IMG/VR virus record: IMGVR_UViG_3300042106_000084
Span: 1 to 28,800 of that record
DNA from: a virus
Direction: 5' to 3' (one strand)
Length of the DNA stretch: 28,800 bases
Under the pieces are notes generated by a model. The model searched no databases. It had not been told where the DNA came from and saw only the letters and a program-made list of their open reading frames with translations. A program made the translations under genes and the position numbers. This document shows positions 1 to 12,100 of the stretch, piece by piece; the first letter of the stretch is position 1; every line of letters begins with the position of its first letter.

Positions 1-1
1 G

Positions 2-1114
2 TTGTTCTCACCCAAGCCTTATTCATTGATGGTTCCAGTCTACAATGATACACTTGGGCTAGTTGGTCGGGTAAATGAAAATTTAGACAATTTTGCAGGA
101 GATACATCTATTGTTCAGGAAATTGAAACATTGGGTGGCATCGTTACTGAAGCTTCTGGCGCAATAGTCGACTTCCAAACTTCTCCTGCTGAAAATGTTA
201 TCAACATGGTCGTGGATGATCAATCAAAAGATGATGTTCACACCAACCGCTTTTACTCTGAGGAAGTTGGATTCGACCCTAAGAATCTTGTGGTAAGCTA
301 TAAGCACCCTGTACTCTTTGGGAATAGGCTGTTTGTGGTTGATGAATCTACCCTACGGTGGAGTGAATCTTTTAAATATGATTCCTTCCGACCTGAATCA
401 GTTTATGAAGTAAGTTCAGAACCGACCAAGATTTTACCTCATCATGATGCTCTATTGCTCATTTACGAGAATAACATTGATGTATTAAATTACTCTGGTA
501 CCAAAGAAACATGGCGTACCTCTGATTCGTTGAACAAGCTTGGCACCACCCTGACAAACAGTATTCTCTCAACCCCAGCTGGTGTGTTCATGGTCACCCG
601 ATATGGCATCTTCATGATTAATAGTCCAGAGACAGCAGGAAAAATGAGCTACTACAAGCAGACTCGAATTGATAGAGCTATTGAGGGTGAAATTGACCTT
701 GAATCTGCAACCCCAAATGACATCGTTGCCTATTGGGATTCAGAATGGGAACGCATTGTTTTGATAGATAATCGCACAGAAAAACATTGGGTGTTCAGTT
801 TGAAAAAGGGATGGATGCCAATTGAGGGAAGTGCGTATAGCAGTTTTTCCCACATTATTCCAATCCATGATATGTTGAATTTGGGGCTGGCGCGGAAAGC
901 ATCGGCACCTATCATTTCTAAACTGCGTTATGATGGTGAGAATCTTGGAGACTATGAATTTGAATCTGGATGGATAACCATGAAGGAACCTTCTGTTTTC
1001 AAAAAATTCAAAAAAGTTTATCTTATAGCGGAGATTCCATCGGCTACCGCAATCGCTGACCCTGGCCTTACTGATCCAGATGATGCACAACCTCCAAGAC
1101 CGAGGGCGAACTAA
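2..1114 (+). CDS. Tail hub / DNA-stabilisation-like protein (5'-truncated)
   Basis: The reading frame is open at the left edge of the window, so the real start lies upstream; the visible 370 residues are the C-terminal part. The protein is rich in short beta strands with recurring aromatic and Trp residues, and a stretch at about residues 145-165 (HHDALLLIYENNIDVLNYSG) recalls the 'device-reading' repeats of P22 gp10-like packaged-DNA stabilisation or tail-hub proteins. That family plugs the portal after packaging and leads to the tail. The C-terminus is acidic and Pro-rich. The stop (TAA) overlaps the ATG of the next gene by one base, so the two are translationally coupled. Its place just before ejection-like genes fits a tail role. 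Assignment is by general resemblance and context only; another beta-propeller tail protein is possible. Confidence 0.5.
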   Translation: MFSPKPYSLMVPVYNDTLGLVGRVNENLDNFAGDTSIVQEIETLGGIVTEASGAIVDFQTSPAENVINMVVDDQSKDDVHTNRFYSEEVGFDPKNLVVSYKHPVLFGNRLFVVDESTLRWSESFKYDSFRPESVYEVSSEPTKILPHHDALLLIYENNIDVLNYSGTKETWRTSDSLNKLGTTLTNSILSTPAGVFMVTRYGIFMINSPETAGKMSYYKQTRIDRAIEGEIDLESATPNDIVAYWDSEWERIVLIDNRTEKHWVFSLKKGWMPIEGSAYSSFSHIIPIHDMLNLGLARKASAPIISKLRYDGENLGDYEFESGWITMKEPSVFKKFKKVYLIAEIPSATAIADPGLTDPDDAQPPRPRAN

Positions 1115-1353
1115 TGGCAACAAGACGCAGATTCTACACCGTAAAACTTTATTACAAGAGTGAAATGGATGCGACTTGGCAAGGGCCATTCTTGTTTCGT
1201 GGTGCCGATACTGACATCCAAGTTGATATGGAAGAATACATGGCAAGAATTGGTATCAAAGCCAAACGGCTTAAAATAAAGATTGAAGCGACTTGTCCAG
1301 GGTTGCTTATCGATCATATAGGAATAGTGTTCCAACCTAAACGAGTGAAATAG
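1114..1353 (+). CDS. Small virion-module protein, unknown function
   Basis: A 79-residue basic protein that starts at an ATG overlapping the previous stop (TAATG). It begins with an Arg-rich segment (MATRRRFY) followed by alternating hydrophobic residues that suggest a compact beta-sandwich (TVKLYYKSE, GPFLFRG, RLKIKIEA, IDHIGIVFQP). Small beta proteins directly after a tail hub/stabilisation gene are common in podovirus tail modules, so a tail accessory role is inferred. No family recognised. A GGAG-type ribosome binding site for the next gene overlaps its stop codon. Confidence 0.75.
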   Translation: MATRRRFYTVKLYYKSEMDATWQGPFLFRGADTDIQVDMEEYMARIGIKAKRLKIKIEATCPGLLIDHIGIVFQPKRVK

Positions 1354-1363
1354 GAGATTAGAG

Positions 1364-2011
1364 ATGAAAAACAGAATTGAAAATTTTCAAGAAGATTGGA
1401 CAGGTGGAGCATACGCCCCAGGTGGACAATACGAACAATCCGCAGACCCTAAAGCTGATGTAATGGCTTTGTTTGGTGGTGATATGAACAAATACAATGC
1501 TTGGTACAACAACCTACGCCCCGAAGATAGACCCAAGAATTGGGATGATGCTCTCATTGGTGCGCGTGGAAGCATGGGTGCTGGTGCCTTTAAAGGCGGT
1601 CAGGTTCGTACTGGTCAGCAGACTGGTGTTCAGCCCCTTCAAAATCCTCAGGCACAGCCAATTGTTCCACAAGGGCCACAGGCTATTGGGATGCAGAAAC
1701 AAGGTTTCGGTGCCAAGATGGGTGGCATGTTGGGTCAGATGATGCAACGTGCTGACTATGCAGGCGCAGGCGTTCGTCAAAAACTTGGTCAGGTATTCGG
1801 TGGTGGACAACAACAGCAACAGGCTCCATACATCCCAAGTGGCCCTGCACCACAACCAGCGGCATATGAAGATGGTCAAATGGCACCAAGCGCATTTCCA
1901 AATCAAGCCCCTGCGCAAGTACCGCCACAAGCCCCTCAAGATAATTCTGCTTTATTAAGACAGCTTGCCAGTTGGATGCAATCTGGCGGTGCCCCTAATA
2001 TTGGAGGTTAA
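1364..2011 (+). CDS. Gln/Pro/Gly-rich virion protein, possible ejection protein
   Basis: A 215-residue protein preceded by AGGAG with good spacing to ATG 1364. The N-terminal 70 residues have ordinary composition (ENFQEDWTGGAYAPGG, then a region with W and N that may fold). The rest is low complexity: a Gly/Met segment (about 120-150) and Gln-, Pro- and Ala-rich tracts including a run of five Gln. Such disordered proteins lie beside ejection or internal virion proteins in podoviruses. The gene is 2 bases upstream of the next one. Function is inferred from context only. Confidence 0.75.
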   Translation: MKNRIENFQEDWTGGAYAPGGQYEQSADPKADVMALFGGDMNKYNAWYNNLRPEDRPKNWDDALIGARGSMGAGAFKGGQVRTGQQTGVQPLQNPQAQPIVPQGPQAIGMQKQGFGAKMGGMLGQMMQRADYAGAGVRQKLGQVFGGGQQQQQAPYIPSGPAPQPAAYEDGQMAPSAFPNQAPAQVPPQAPQDNSALLRQLASWMQSGGAPNIGG

Positions 2012-2013
2012 TC

Positions 2014-2595
2014 ATGGGTTGGAATTTTAAAGATGCAGGCGGTGGGGCAGCACAAGGCGCGTTGGCAGGCGGTTCGATGTTCGGGCCCGCAGGCGCGATT
2101 GGTGGTGGACTACTAGGACTCGCCATGGGAGGCATGCACAGTGGGCCACCTACGGCAGAGGAAATGGGAGTTAACCCCCTCGACATAAACGCTGAAGCTC
2201 AAGCATTGATGCCTAACCAATCTGAAACGAACAATCAGCGGAATGAATTCAATGCGGGTCTTGATGGTGAAATAGAGAAATATCGCTCTCAACTCATAGC
2301 GAGTGGAATGGATCCAACTCAGGCCGCGCAATTGGCTCAGAATAAATTCATGTCTCAGAGGAATCGGTTTGGTATAAGCCAACAGCAGGGTCAGGCAAAT
2401 ATGCACCGTGGGCTAATGGCTCAAATGCTTCCTGCAAAACTTCAAAGAGATGAAGATATTTTGAATATCAACAATAACCAAAAGTTCGCACCAAGCTTCA
2501 ATCAATCTATGGCACCCATGACAGCGGGTTTCGGGTTGCAGGGAATCTTTGACAGAACGAATGGAACTGGTTTCTTTAAGCCAGAAGGAGAGTAA
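2014..2595 (+). CDS. Glycine-rich ejection-like protein
   Basis: A 193-residue protein with a GGAGG ribosome binding site and ATG start. Residues 8-42 form a Gly/Ala-rich hydrophobic segment with small-xxx-small spacing, typical of membrane-inserting glycine-zipper segments in phage tail and ejection proteins. Residues about 60-140 are polar, Gln/Asn-rich and probably helical (SQLIASGMDPTQAAQLAQNK). The C-terminus has MAPMTAGFGLQGIFDR. I infer an internal virion or ejection protein that helps to form a trans-envelope channel; no homologue is named. It sits 2 bases before the next gene, which has a similar membrane segment at its other end. Confidence 0.75.
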   Translation: MGWNFKDAGGGAAQGALAGGSMFGPAGAIGGGLLGLAMGGMHSGPPTAEEMGVNPLDINAEAQALMPNQSETNNQRNEFNAGLDGEIEKYRSQLIASGMDPTQAAQLAQNKFMSQRNRFGISQQQGQANMHRGLMAQMLPAKLQRDEDILNINNNQKFAPSFNQSMAPMTAGFGLQGIFDRTNGTGFFKPEGE

Positions 2596-2597
2596 TC

Positions 2598-3164
2598 GTG
2601 GCTATTAATGTTCCGAATAACGACCAAATGTTAAGCCAGTTGTCAGCGGTTGTTGGTGGTGTACTTGCTAATAAAATGGCTACCGAACAAGCGACTGCCC
2701 AACGTGGTCATGAGTTTCAATTGGCGCAACTCAACAATCAGAATCAAATGGCTATGATTACCAAAGATTATGAGATGCGTAAACAGCTAGGTGATGAACA
2801 GCGGAAAGCTATGCTTGAAGCCCTTCCTCAACAGTTACAAGCTTGGGGATTGAATATGCAAGATATGTTACCGAAAGAGGAAAAGCCTGCAAATTGGATG
2901 GAGCATTATGGTTCCCGTATCGCAGGTGGAGCCGCAATCGGTGGTGGTATTGGCTTGGCAGGTGCGGGTGTTGGGGCTATCCCTGGCGCACTTATTGGTG
3001 GAGCCGCAGGACTTATTGAAGCTGGTGGCGCACACCTCCTGAGTGGCATTGGCAAAGAGGACAAAGAAGCCAAGAAGAAATCTGAATTGGCACTACGTCA
3101 AATGCAGACAATCGCTGCTTTGAATCAGATGATGGGTATGAACCAAATGGCACCAGGCTTATAG
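2598..3164 (+). CDS. Ejection-like protein with glycine-zipper segment
   Basis: A 188-residue protein starting at GTG 2598 behind GGAG with 7 bases spacing. The first 90 residues are Gln-rich and predicted helical, with a likely coiled coil (ATAQRGHEFQLAQLNNQNQM). Residues about 107-150 are a long Gly/Ala stretch with repeated GGxxxG-type spacing that could span a membrane twice. A lysine-rich hinge and a Met/Gln tail follow. The arrangement of helical body and glycine zipper resembles ejection or tape-like proteins delivered with DNA. Function inferred from composition and position directly before the giant protein. Confidence 0.75.
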   Translation: MAINVPNNDQMLSQLSAVVGGVLANKMATEQATAQRGHEFQLAQLNNQNQMAMITKDYEMRKQLGDEQRKAMLEALPQQLQAWGLNMQDMLPKEEKPANWMEHYGSRIAGGAAIGGGIGLAGAGVGAIPGALIGGAAGLIEAGGAHLLSGIGKEDKEAKKKSELALRQMQTIAALNQMMGMNQMAPGL

Positions 3165-3174
3165 GGGTAAAATC

Positions 3175-6100
3175 TTGAGCGAAAATCCTTATGTCGAGAT
3201 AGCAGATGTAATAGAGCAAATGAAACCACAGCTTTCACCTCATCAGGTGGGGGCTGTTCGTGATTATGAGAAGGCTCTATATGGTGAAGATGAATTTTTT
3301 CTGAGGGAAACAGGGCGACTACTTGGGCAGATACCTACGGGTTTTGCTGAAGGGATGTCAACCGTTAATCTCCAATTCATTGAACCGCGTACTGAAGCTG
3401 AGAAAATTGCTCGGTCATTAGGTTCCTTGCTTGGTTTCGTGGGATATATCCCCAATCCATCTGCCCTTGCTCTAAAGGTTGCTGGAAAGACCAGTAAAAA
3501 GGGTGCGTTAAAAATACTCGGGAAACAATGGAACAAGCCTAATTCAGCAGGTCGATGGGCTGAAATGCAGGCTATGTCTCTGGATGATTTATACAAGACT
3601 GCCATTGAAGGTGTTCCCACTAATCTCTCTAAAGTAAAATCAGTGCCGATGTATCTCACTGATATGATCACTAAATCCTCGGTTGGTAAAAAAGCAGGGA
3701 AAGCATCCCTAGACTTGCTTAACAAGTCGAAGTATATCAACTCAAACAAATTCCTGGCACCGCGTATTGGTGATTTTGGGGAAGGAATGATGCACTTGGG
3801 TCTGGCTTCTGCCATTTCCGCAGGTGGTATCAATCCTTTCCAATGGAAGGAACGTGTTGATTCTGTACTCCCTGCTTTCGCTCATGGTGCTGCCTTTGGT
3901 GGTGCCTTTCGTGGTATTGGGCAACTTGGTAGCGTTCTAAACTGGACTACCGCTAGTGGTTCTCCAAAGACTGCCGCGAAGTTGTTGCAAGCAGTTGCAG
4001 GCTCTATGGTTCAAGGTATTCCTTCAACCATGCGAAACGACTCTACTGCTGAACAGATTTATGAATACTTACTTGGTAGTTGGTTTGGATTTCATGAAGT
4101 TCCCTATGTTAAAAGAGTAGCAGGGAAAAAGGAACATGAGATTCAGATTGAAGGTCAGAAGTCACAGGGCGTTCATACCAGTTGGCATTATCGCAATAAT
4201 CCTGAAGCCTTTAAGCGGAATTTTGGTTGGGATAAGATGCCAAAAGAAGCACAGGACATTGTTGACCTATGGCTAAAAGACCAGTATAACGCAAATAGTC
4301 CTGAGCTTTATGACATCATGACTCAGGCAAATGAAGAAATCGCAGTTAGACGCGAAGCTGGTGAAGATGTTCCCTTTATTATTCCCAATCGTGTTGGTGT
4401 CGTAAAAGCTCCTGATGCACATGGTCTTGAATTTCAGGTTCCAATTTATCATCGTGATGCTCTCAGCGAAGGTAAGCCAATTAAAAATGGTGCCATGTTT
4501 GACCGTCAAGGTGGTCGAATCATTATTGACCCTGAGTATTTTGAGCGTAATGACCCTATCTGGAGAAAAGAGGGATTCGGTCCTGACATCGATTCAACAT
4601 TTCTTCCCACAAAAGCTGAACGCCAACGGTTCATGATACTTCATGAGTTCTATCATAAATTTTACAAGTCTGAAGATTTAGCTAATGTGGTCGCTGCCTT
4701 TGAAGTAAAGCGGGAACTTGGTAAAGAAGCTGAAATTCCTGCTAATTGGATTCTTCCTCAAAGACTCTCTCCGCAGGAAAAGATTGAGTTTCAGCGATAC
4801 GTTGATAAGCTTACGATGGAAACCTATACTAAAGGTGAAGTCATTCCCGATGGAACCTACGTCAATATGCACCTCAGGACTGAAATGGGTCAGATGTATG
4901 GGCATCGTGGGTATGTGGTTGAAAAAGCAGAGGAAGCTAATGTTTTCCGCATGCTGATTGAACGACCCGCGGAAAATGGAAAGCCTGGGGAATATGTCCT
5001 CGATGATCATACTACCTTAGTCGGCCAAGACCTTATCACTGGAATATGGCGTGATAGACACATTTCTGAGTTAGACCGCGAAGCATCCCTTCCTACTGGA
5101 CATGATAATGAAGGGAATTTCAATTGGGAGGGTGGTAAGCCCACCAAAACGCCAGAAACACCGCCTAAAGCTCCTGTAAAGCCAAAAGCGACCATTGAAC
5201 CGCCTAAGCCTAAAAAGGCTCCTGAGAAGCCTAAACCGCCTAAGGCAAAGAAGGTCAAAAAGCTCACCAAGAAACAAGCCAATCAGGTTGCAAATGTCGA
5301 GAAGGAAATCAAACTTCTTGAACGGATTGAGCTAGAGCAAACCGAGAAGATGAAGAATGGCGAGAAGCCAGATGATGCAGTTGGCATGGATTTCCTTCGG
5401 AGACAAGAGCAGTTAGGTGACTTCCTTGCTCGTAATGATGAAGTATTTTCCAGGATTGTAGAGAAACAGAACAATGACCTAGTTGAATATGGTAAATACC
5501 TACAAGAAAAGTATGGCAAGGAATATGAAAATTCTGACCTATCTCCCAAAGACCTAGCCCGACTCAAAGAGTTTAAAACTTTCCAAAAACGATTGGAAAT
5601 GTTGATGGCAGTAGGGCAATCCCGATTGATTAATAAGGGAAAACCTACCCCTGAGACTAAGGAATTACCTGAGGCCAAGATTAACAAAGAGGGTGAGCTT
5701 GAAATCACTATTGAAGGTGGTGAGAAGGAAGCTCAAGAGTTAATCAAAAAGGGTAAGCTCGAAGTCAAAGAGATTCAGAACGACGAGTATGTTCATCATT
5801 CAGGTGGTGCCAAAGGTGCTGATACTGGTTGGGATATGGCAGGGCGTAAATATGGCGTGAAGTCAAAACATTATCGGGAACCTGGGGCAAAGAGCGTTGA
5901 CAGTCCTACCCTTAAAGGCGAGGGTGTTAAACCAGTTGAGATGTCAAAAGCTGAGTTTAAAGAAGGTACTGAGAAAGCTACTAAGGCAGCGCAACGTCTT
6001 GGTCGCCCAATGTCTGCCAAGTTCGCACATTATCAGATTCGGAATTGGAACCAAGTCAAACATGCTGATGCGGTATTCGCAGTCGGTAGAATCCTCGATG

Positions 6101-9100
6101 TGGGTGAAGCAGGCGCAAAGGGTTTCCCCAATAAAGCCAAAAAGCAAACGGTGGATGGTGGAACTGGATATGCGGTTGAAATGGCTATTGGTGAGGGTAA
6201 GCCAGTATTCGTCTTTGACCAAGCTAGGAAGAAGTGGCATACTTGGGATGGAAAAGAATTTGTTCAAATCGATACTCCTACCCTGACACCCAATTTTGCA
6301 GGGGTTGGAACTCGGGAACTTACCAAAGGTGGCATGAAAGCCATTGAAGCAGTATTTGAGAAAACCTTTGGCAAGAAAACTGAACCTGAACCCGAAGTAG
6401 AAGTAGATCCCTGGGATGCGCTTGATGAGAATGGCAAGATTGAACCTAGTGCCGATGAACTAAATGTCCTCGATGGATGGGAGAATAAAGCACCAGTTGG
6501 TGAAGATGGTCGCCCACTCACATCTGATGTTCCTGAGCGTTCTGCAGAATACTCCGAACGAATTGAATCATCCTACACACCCCACTTGAAAGAAGTCGGT
6601 GTGAAGAATGGTATCAAAGATGACATGAACGTGTCTAAGTGGAAATCTGAACTCCGTGAAAAACTCGGGAACTACGATGATGCGAATTTAGTCATTGAAG
6701 AATTTCAGCACCAGTATTCTCAGATTGACATGGGTGGCAAAGCCAACAAAGATGGTTGGACTAAAGGCCAGTTAGAGTTCATGAAGTTGGTCGAGGAAGC
6801 ACACCCAGGACTATCAAAACAAGCTTTGATGGAATACCATAATCAGGTTGAGATTGATACTATTTCCTTGAAAGGTAATGGCGCTGAGTTAGGTCGAGCA
6901 TACATCACAAACGCTAAGATTCATAGGCTGTTTGACCATAAACGGTTTGTGGCACTTGAACCTAAGTTGATTGATAAGATTTATGAGGGTGCTGGACTCT
7001 ACAATGAAGCGGGTCTATACACTATTCGTGAACTGCTTGCGAAAAATGAGCCTGCTGAAGCATACTTTGAGCGCATGGGTGTTGATTTTGGACACATCTA
7101 TGACATGAAGCATCCAGTCGGAAAATATGCCCGACTCTTAATCAAATATGAACCACACATGATCACAGAGCTTAGAGCCATTGAAGCTTCTGAAAAAGAT
7201 GGTCGTGCATCTGATAGATACCTGAACCAAAGAGATATTTTTGAAGCTCAGATTCATCGGGAAATCTTTGAAGCCGCGCAAGGCAAACAGTACACCCAAT
7301 GGGCTACTGAAGGAACAATTCCTTACGCCATGTATCAGGCTAATTACAATGAGTGGAGAGAGCAAAGGGCTGAACAGAACAAGCCTAACTCAAAGGTTGC
7401 CTATGAACGATTCCTCAGAGATAAAGGCATCAAATCACGCGCTGATAAAATGATGAAGTATTTTGGTCAGGCCAATACCAATGCCTATTACTCTCCGAAT
7501 AAGCGGAAGATGAATTATGTCGTAATCAATGACGGAACATGGATAAAGAAATTAGCCAAGAATTCTGTGTATCAAAAGTGGTTGAAGTCTGATACTAAAA
7601 GTCGTCAAGATGGTGCTATCTACATTTCCAAAGCACAACTTGAAAGGCAGAATGAAAGGTGGAATCTTCCTGACGATACCGTGAATATGAAAACGGTTAT
7701 CAATCATCGCTCTGGTGATGATGTATTTATTGGAAAGGGTGAGACTTTTTACCATGAGGGTCTAAACGAGTTCATGGAAGCGAATGGGTTGGATTTTGTA
7801 ATCTTTGACTCAGGTGCTAAAATCCGTGCCGACAAAACAGGGGTGAACTGGCCTATCATGGAAAACATGACCTTTGCTGATATGGCAAAAGGTCGTAAGG
7901 GTGCTGATGGGAAACGTAACTTTAAATATCCTGAGATTGCAGAAAACATGCGTTCAGATATTGGTGAAGATGCCGTTGGGTTTATCAAGATGGACAAGAC
8001 CAAAGGCAAGGGTCGCGTAACAGTCACACCTCAGGTTTTGGATTCGTTCATGAATCATGATGTTGCCAATGAATATATCGAAGCCTATGTGAAGGATGAA
8101 GTCAAAGCAGTCGAGCAGATTCAGAAGTCGATTACTCGCCCAAAAGCTTTTGTCAATGCGCTTATCCATTATGGACTTGGTGCTAAAATCAAACGTGATG
8201 CGAAGGGCAAGCGTTTCGTTGAGGGGAACTTCTCTGAATCGAATGAAGCCTATGTTCGGAAATTAATGGATGGAGCAAATCCATTCTCCGCACCTTTGAT
8301 TGAGCAGACAAACAATACCTTTAGACAAGTTTTAGGCCACATCGCCAAGCCAAGAACTGCATCGGGGGAATGGGTGACACTCGTTCCTGAAAGTGGTTTT
8401 GCATGGAAAAAAGGCGGTAAGGCTGAAGAACATGAGCTGAAAGAGCGTACCTTCAGGGACTACTCTGGTGAAAGAGTTGTAGTCCCTGGGGAGGCTCGCG
8501 CTCCTTATAGCTTTTCAAAGAAACTAGAGAAGCCTGAAAATATCACGCTGTTTGATCATGAGACAGGGAAATATGTAAAATACGCTGACCATTTTCCAGC
8601 CACACCAGTTGGTGGGAATGGCAAGATGAGATATGGTGATGCGTGGGAAGCCACCAGAAGCCAATTCTTCACTCGTAAAAATGCCGAGGGCAAAGATGAA
8701 CAGGTTCGGAAATATGACCTAATCATGAATTTCCAGACCTCTCCAAAATCTAAGCCTGAAGATATGCTTGTAATGGCGGTTGATGTTTTCCTTCCCAAGA
8801 CTCGCGGAAATGCACTTGAAGCCAATACTCTCGATGCGTCTGTTGCTGCTGAACGTGATTGGGATGGTGATGCAGGGGCAGGATTCATTCACATGCCTGA
8901 AGGTATGATGCGTGAATATACGAAGGACATACTTGGCCCCGATGGTGAGTTTCGTGTTGGTATCACCGATGTTGGAAAAGCGACGAATCCGCAGGTCGAC
9001 CTTTTGGATCCTCAGTGGTATCGTGAAATGAATGACAAGATTCGCACCGTCAATAAGAAGATTGGTGAAGTTGTAAATAGGCGGTCTGGATTCGATGCCA

Positions 9101-12100
9101 TTGTCAAAGGCAACATGAGTATCAATTGGCTTGGAAATAGATTAACTGCAATCAAAGCTGACAGTGAAGCATATTCAGGCTACATGTCTGAATTTGCTGG
9201 TGAAGTCCAGGTGACGGTTGATGGTCCGAAAGCTGACCTTCTTTCCCGACCTGACCTACTCAGAGGAAATTACTCAATGCTTGCTCGCGGTAGAGCCTTT
9301 CTTGAGTTCTCGCGAAAAGACCCGATTCACAAGATTCTCGCAAAGGTAGCCAGTTACTTTAAAGAGCAGGCTGGCCGAATGGTGAACAGTAAGAATTTCG
9401 ATGGTGAAGCAAAGAACGCATCACTAAAAGCGGTTCACCAAGCTGTGCATGAACATCGAGTGCTTGAAGCAGCTGAGAACAACGAGCTATTCACATTGGG
9501 CGGGGTTCCCATCAAGACCGATCAGGTGTATGGCGTTGTCTGGTGGAAGCAGGCAGTTCCTTCCCTGAATAAAGTGACTCAGGCTATTCATAATATCACA
9601 TCTGAATTAACTCTCTCTGAAGTAACTCGCGAGGGAACATTCCCTGAGAAGAAATACAACAAAAACAAACGTGTCGCAATTCAAGCTCTCAAGAAACGTG
9701 TGAAGGATTCTGAGGATGGTCGAGCCTATGGCGTGAATGAGCAGGATATGGCCTATTGGGAAATGTATGAAGCCAGCCTTAGTCATGGTGCTATGCAACT
9801 CCGTTGGGGGCCTGCAAGTGAAGCCAAGAAATATGACATGCCTACTGCCATTCGTGACATGCTGATTGCTGAAGATAACCCAAGTAAGAAGTTCCTGCTT
9901 GAAAAGCATGACCACAATAACCGAACTGAATATTCTGATACCATTGTATTACCATTCTTGAATGTGAAAGGCAACCATTCAACAAGTCCGAAACAACGAT
10001 TGCTGAAGAAGCTAATCGCTGCCTATCCTGACCCATTCAAACTGCATGACCCGACTCCTATCAATTTTCATGTTGGTGGAACTGGTGGTGGTATGCACAC
10101 GACTCGAAGGGCTGACCAAATCAGAACTTCCATGTTGGCATCCAGAAATAATGAAGCTCTCTATCGTATGATTGCCGATAAACACCCTGAGATATTTGAG
10201 GGAATCGACTACAAATCCAGTAAAGGTTGGACTATCCCTAAACGCATCCTTGAGTATTGGGGTGAGAAGAATAAGGCCAAAGCGAAACAAATTGCTGAGA
10301 TGTGGGCTTTGCGTTCAATGCGTGATAGCTTGCCCTTCCAACGGCCTAGAGATTTTGCATCAGTCGAAGAATTAAAGATGAATGAGAATAAGGTTCAGAC
10401 CAAATTTCGCTTTTTCATCGAGACTAATGGGTTAGAGCCTATACTCTTTCCCAAAGGTATTCCTGAGAATCTAGGGGAGTACCTGGATAAGTACCGCATC
10501 GAAAGTCAAGATGGTGGGAAGCAGTTTGATTATACCTCTCTCGATGCGCGTATCCAGTCCTTGTGGGATAAAGGCACCAGAGACATCCGAACATTTTTCA
10601 TGCCTGACCCAATGGTTTCCAAAACTGGCAGTTTGCATGGCTCGTTTACTGAAGCCGTTAGTATCAACCGAAGTTTGTGGGACCAATTCTCGAAGGACAA
10701 AGCTCACCAAAGTTGGATTAGACACTACGATGATGTGGTATCTGACCAAGATGGGATGGGGCATAGATATACGGAAGCATCGAGGAAAAGGGCTGACCTA
10801 CTCCTAAGAGGGGTTGAACCTAATGAGCTTTTCTTCCCTTATGGTGGCCGTGAAGAAGCACTTGGGGTAATTAAGGATATGAGTAACGGTACAATCCCAA
10901 TGACTCCTGGGCAACGTGCTGACTTCCAGAGACTATTTGCTGAATATCCTGAAATGGCTTCTCAGTTTCGCAGGGTTCTACTTGGCCTTATTAATAAACC
11001 TCACCTCGATAACCACAAAGAGATTGACTTTGTTATCAAAAAATTGAGCGCATTGGGTTCTGGCGATCCTAGACTTGGTGTGATTCAAAGACAACTCATG
11101 CCAAATAGAGTTCAACGTGACTTCCTGAAGTTTGATGTCATGTGGCCTGAGTCTGAAGTGGTTGGAACTGGTATGCACGCCTTGAAGCCAGTTAGTGGAT
11201 TCGGTAAGGTTTTTCAACATCAGCTGGAATCACATGCTGAGATTCAGAAGGAAGAACAAAAAGGGCAAATCTTACTAAACTCTATTTTCTATCTGGAAAA
11301 GCTACCCGAGTGGGTTTCCAAAGAGTATGGTCTTGAGAATGGATCTATGTTCACCAAAGAGGAATCTACCTACGTCGAACAATGGAAAGAAATGTTTAAA
11401 GCTGATGTTGGTGCTGTAAAGGACTTGTTTGACATCGCGGCTCACATCTACCCAGTTGAGTATGGCGGTAAAGAGCATTTCAAAGGAATGTCCTCTGAGC
11501 ATAAAGCTGAAATCATGGATAGATACAGAAATGCTAAAGCTCAGTTGGAATCTCTTGACCATGATGCAGGTCGAGCAAAACGACATTATGTGAAATATAT
11601 CATGAGACAGCAGAACAAGCTTGCTGACTTCATCCATAACACTTATTGGGAACATTCTTCAGGCAAGAAATACTCTATCCATTGGAATAATCAGGAAGTG
11701 AAAAGGTATCACTTACCCAAGCAGATTAAAGAATTGAACAAAGAAATACTCCGACTGCAAAAGGAATCTTCAAAGCTGACTGGTTCCGATGCCAAAGAGA
11801 TTCAGAATATTATTGAAGCGCGGACCGAGACGATGCACATGTTGGAAAACCTAGCCAAAAAGCTAGACAACTTGAATCGTATGAAGCTTGTTGCAAAGGG
11901 TGATAAGTTCATTACTCCTGACCGAATCGCTGGCTACCTCCCTCACATTTGGGATTCACCTGAGTTGATGGTAAAAGCCTATGAGGAATCATATGTCAGA
12001 ACCATTAATGCAACTAAAGACCCCAAGCTGAAGAAAGCACTTACAATTGACATGCAGAAGAAGCTTGAAGATTTAGGCCGAACGATGGTTGAACCACCTG

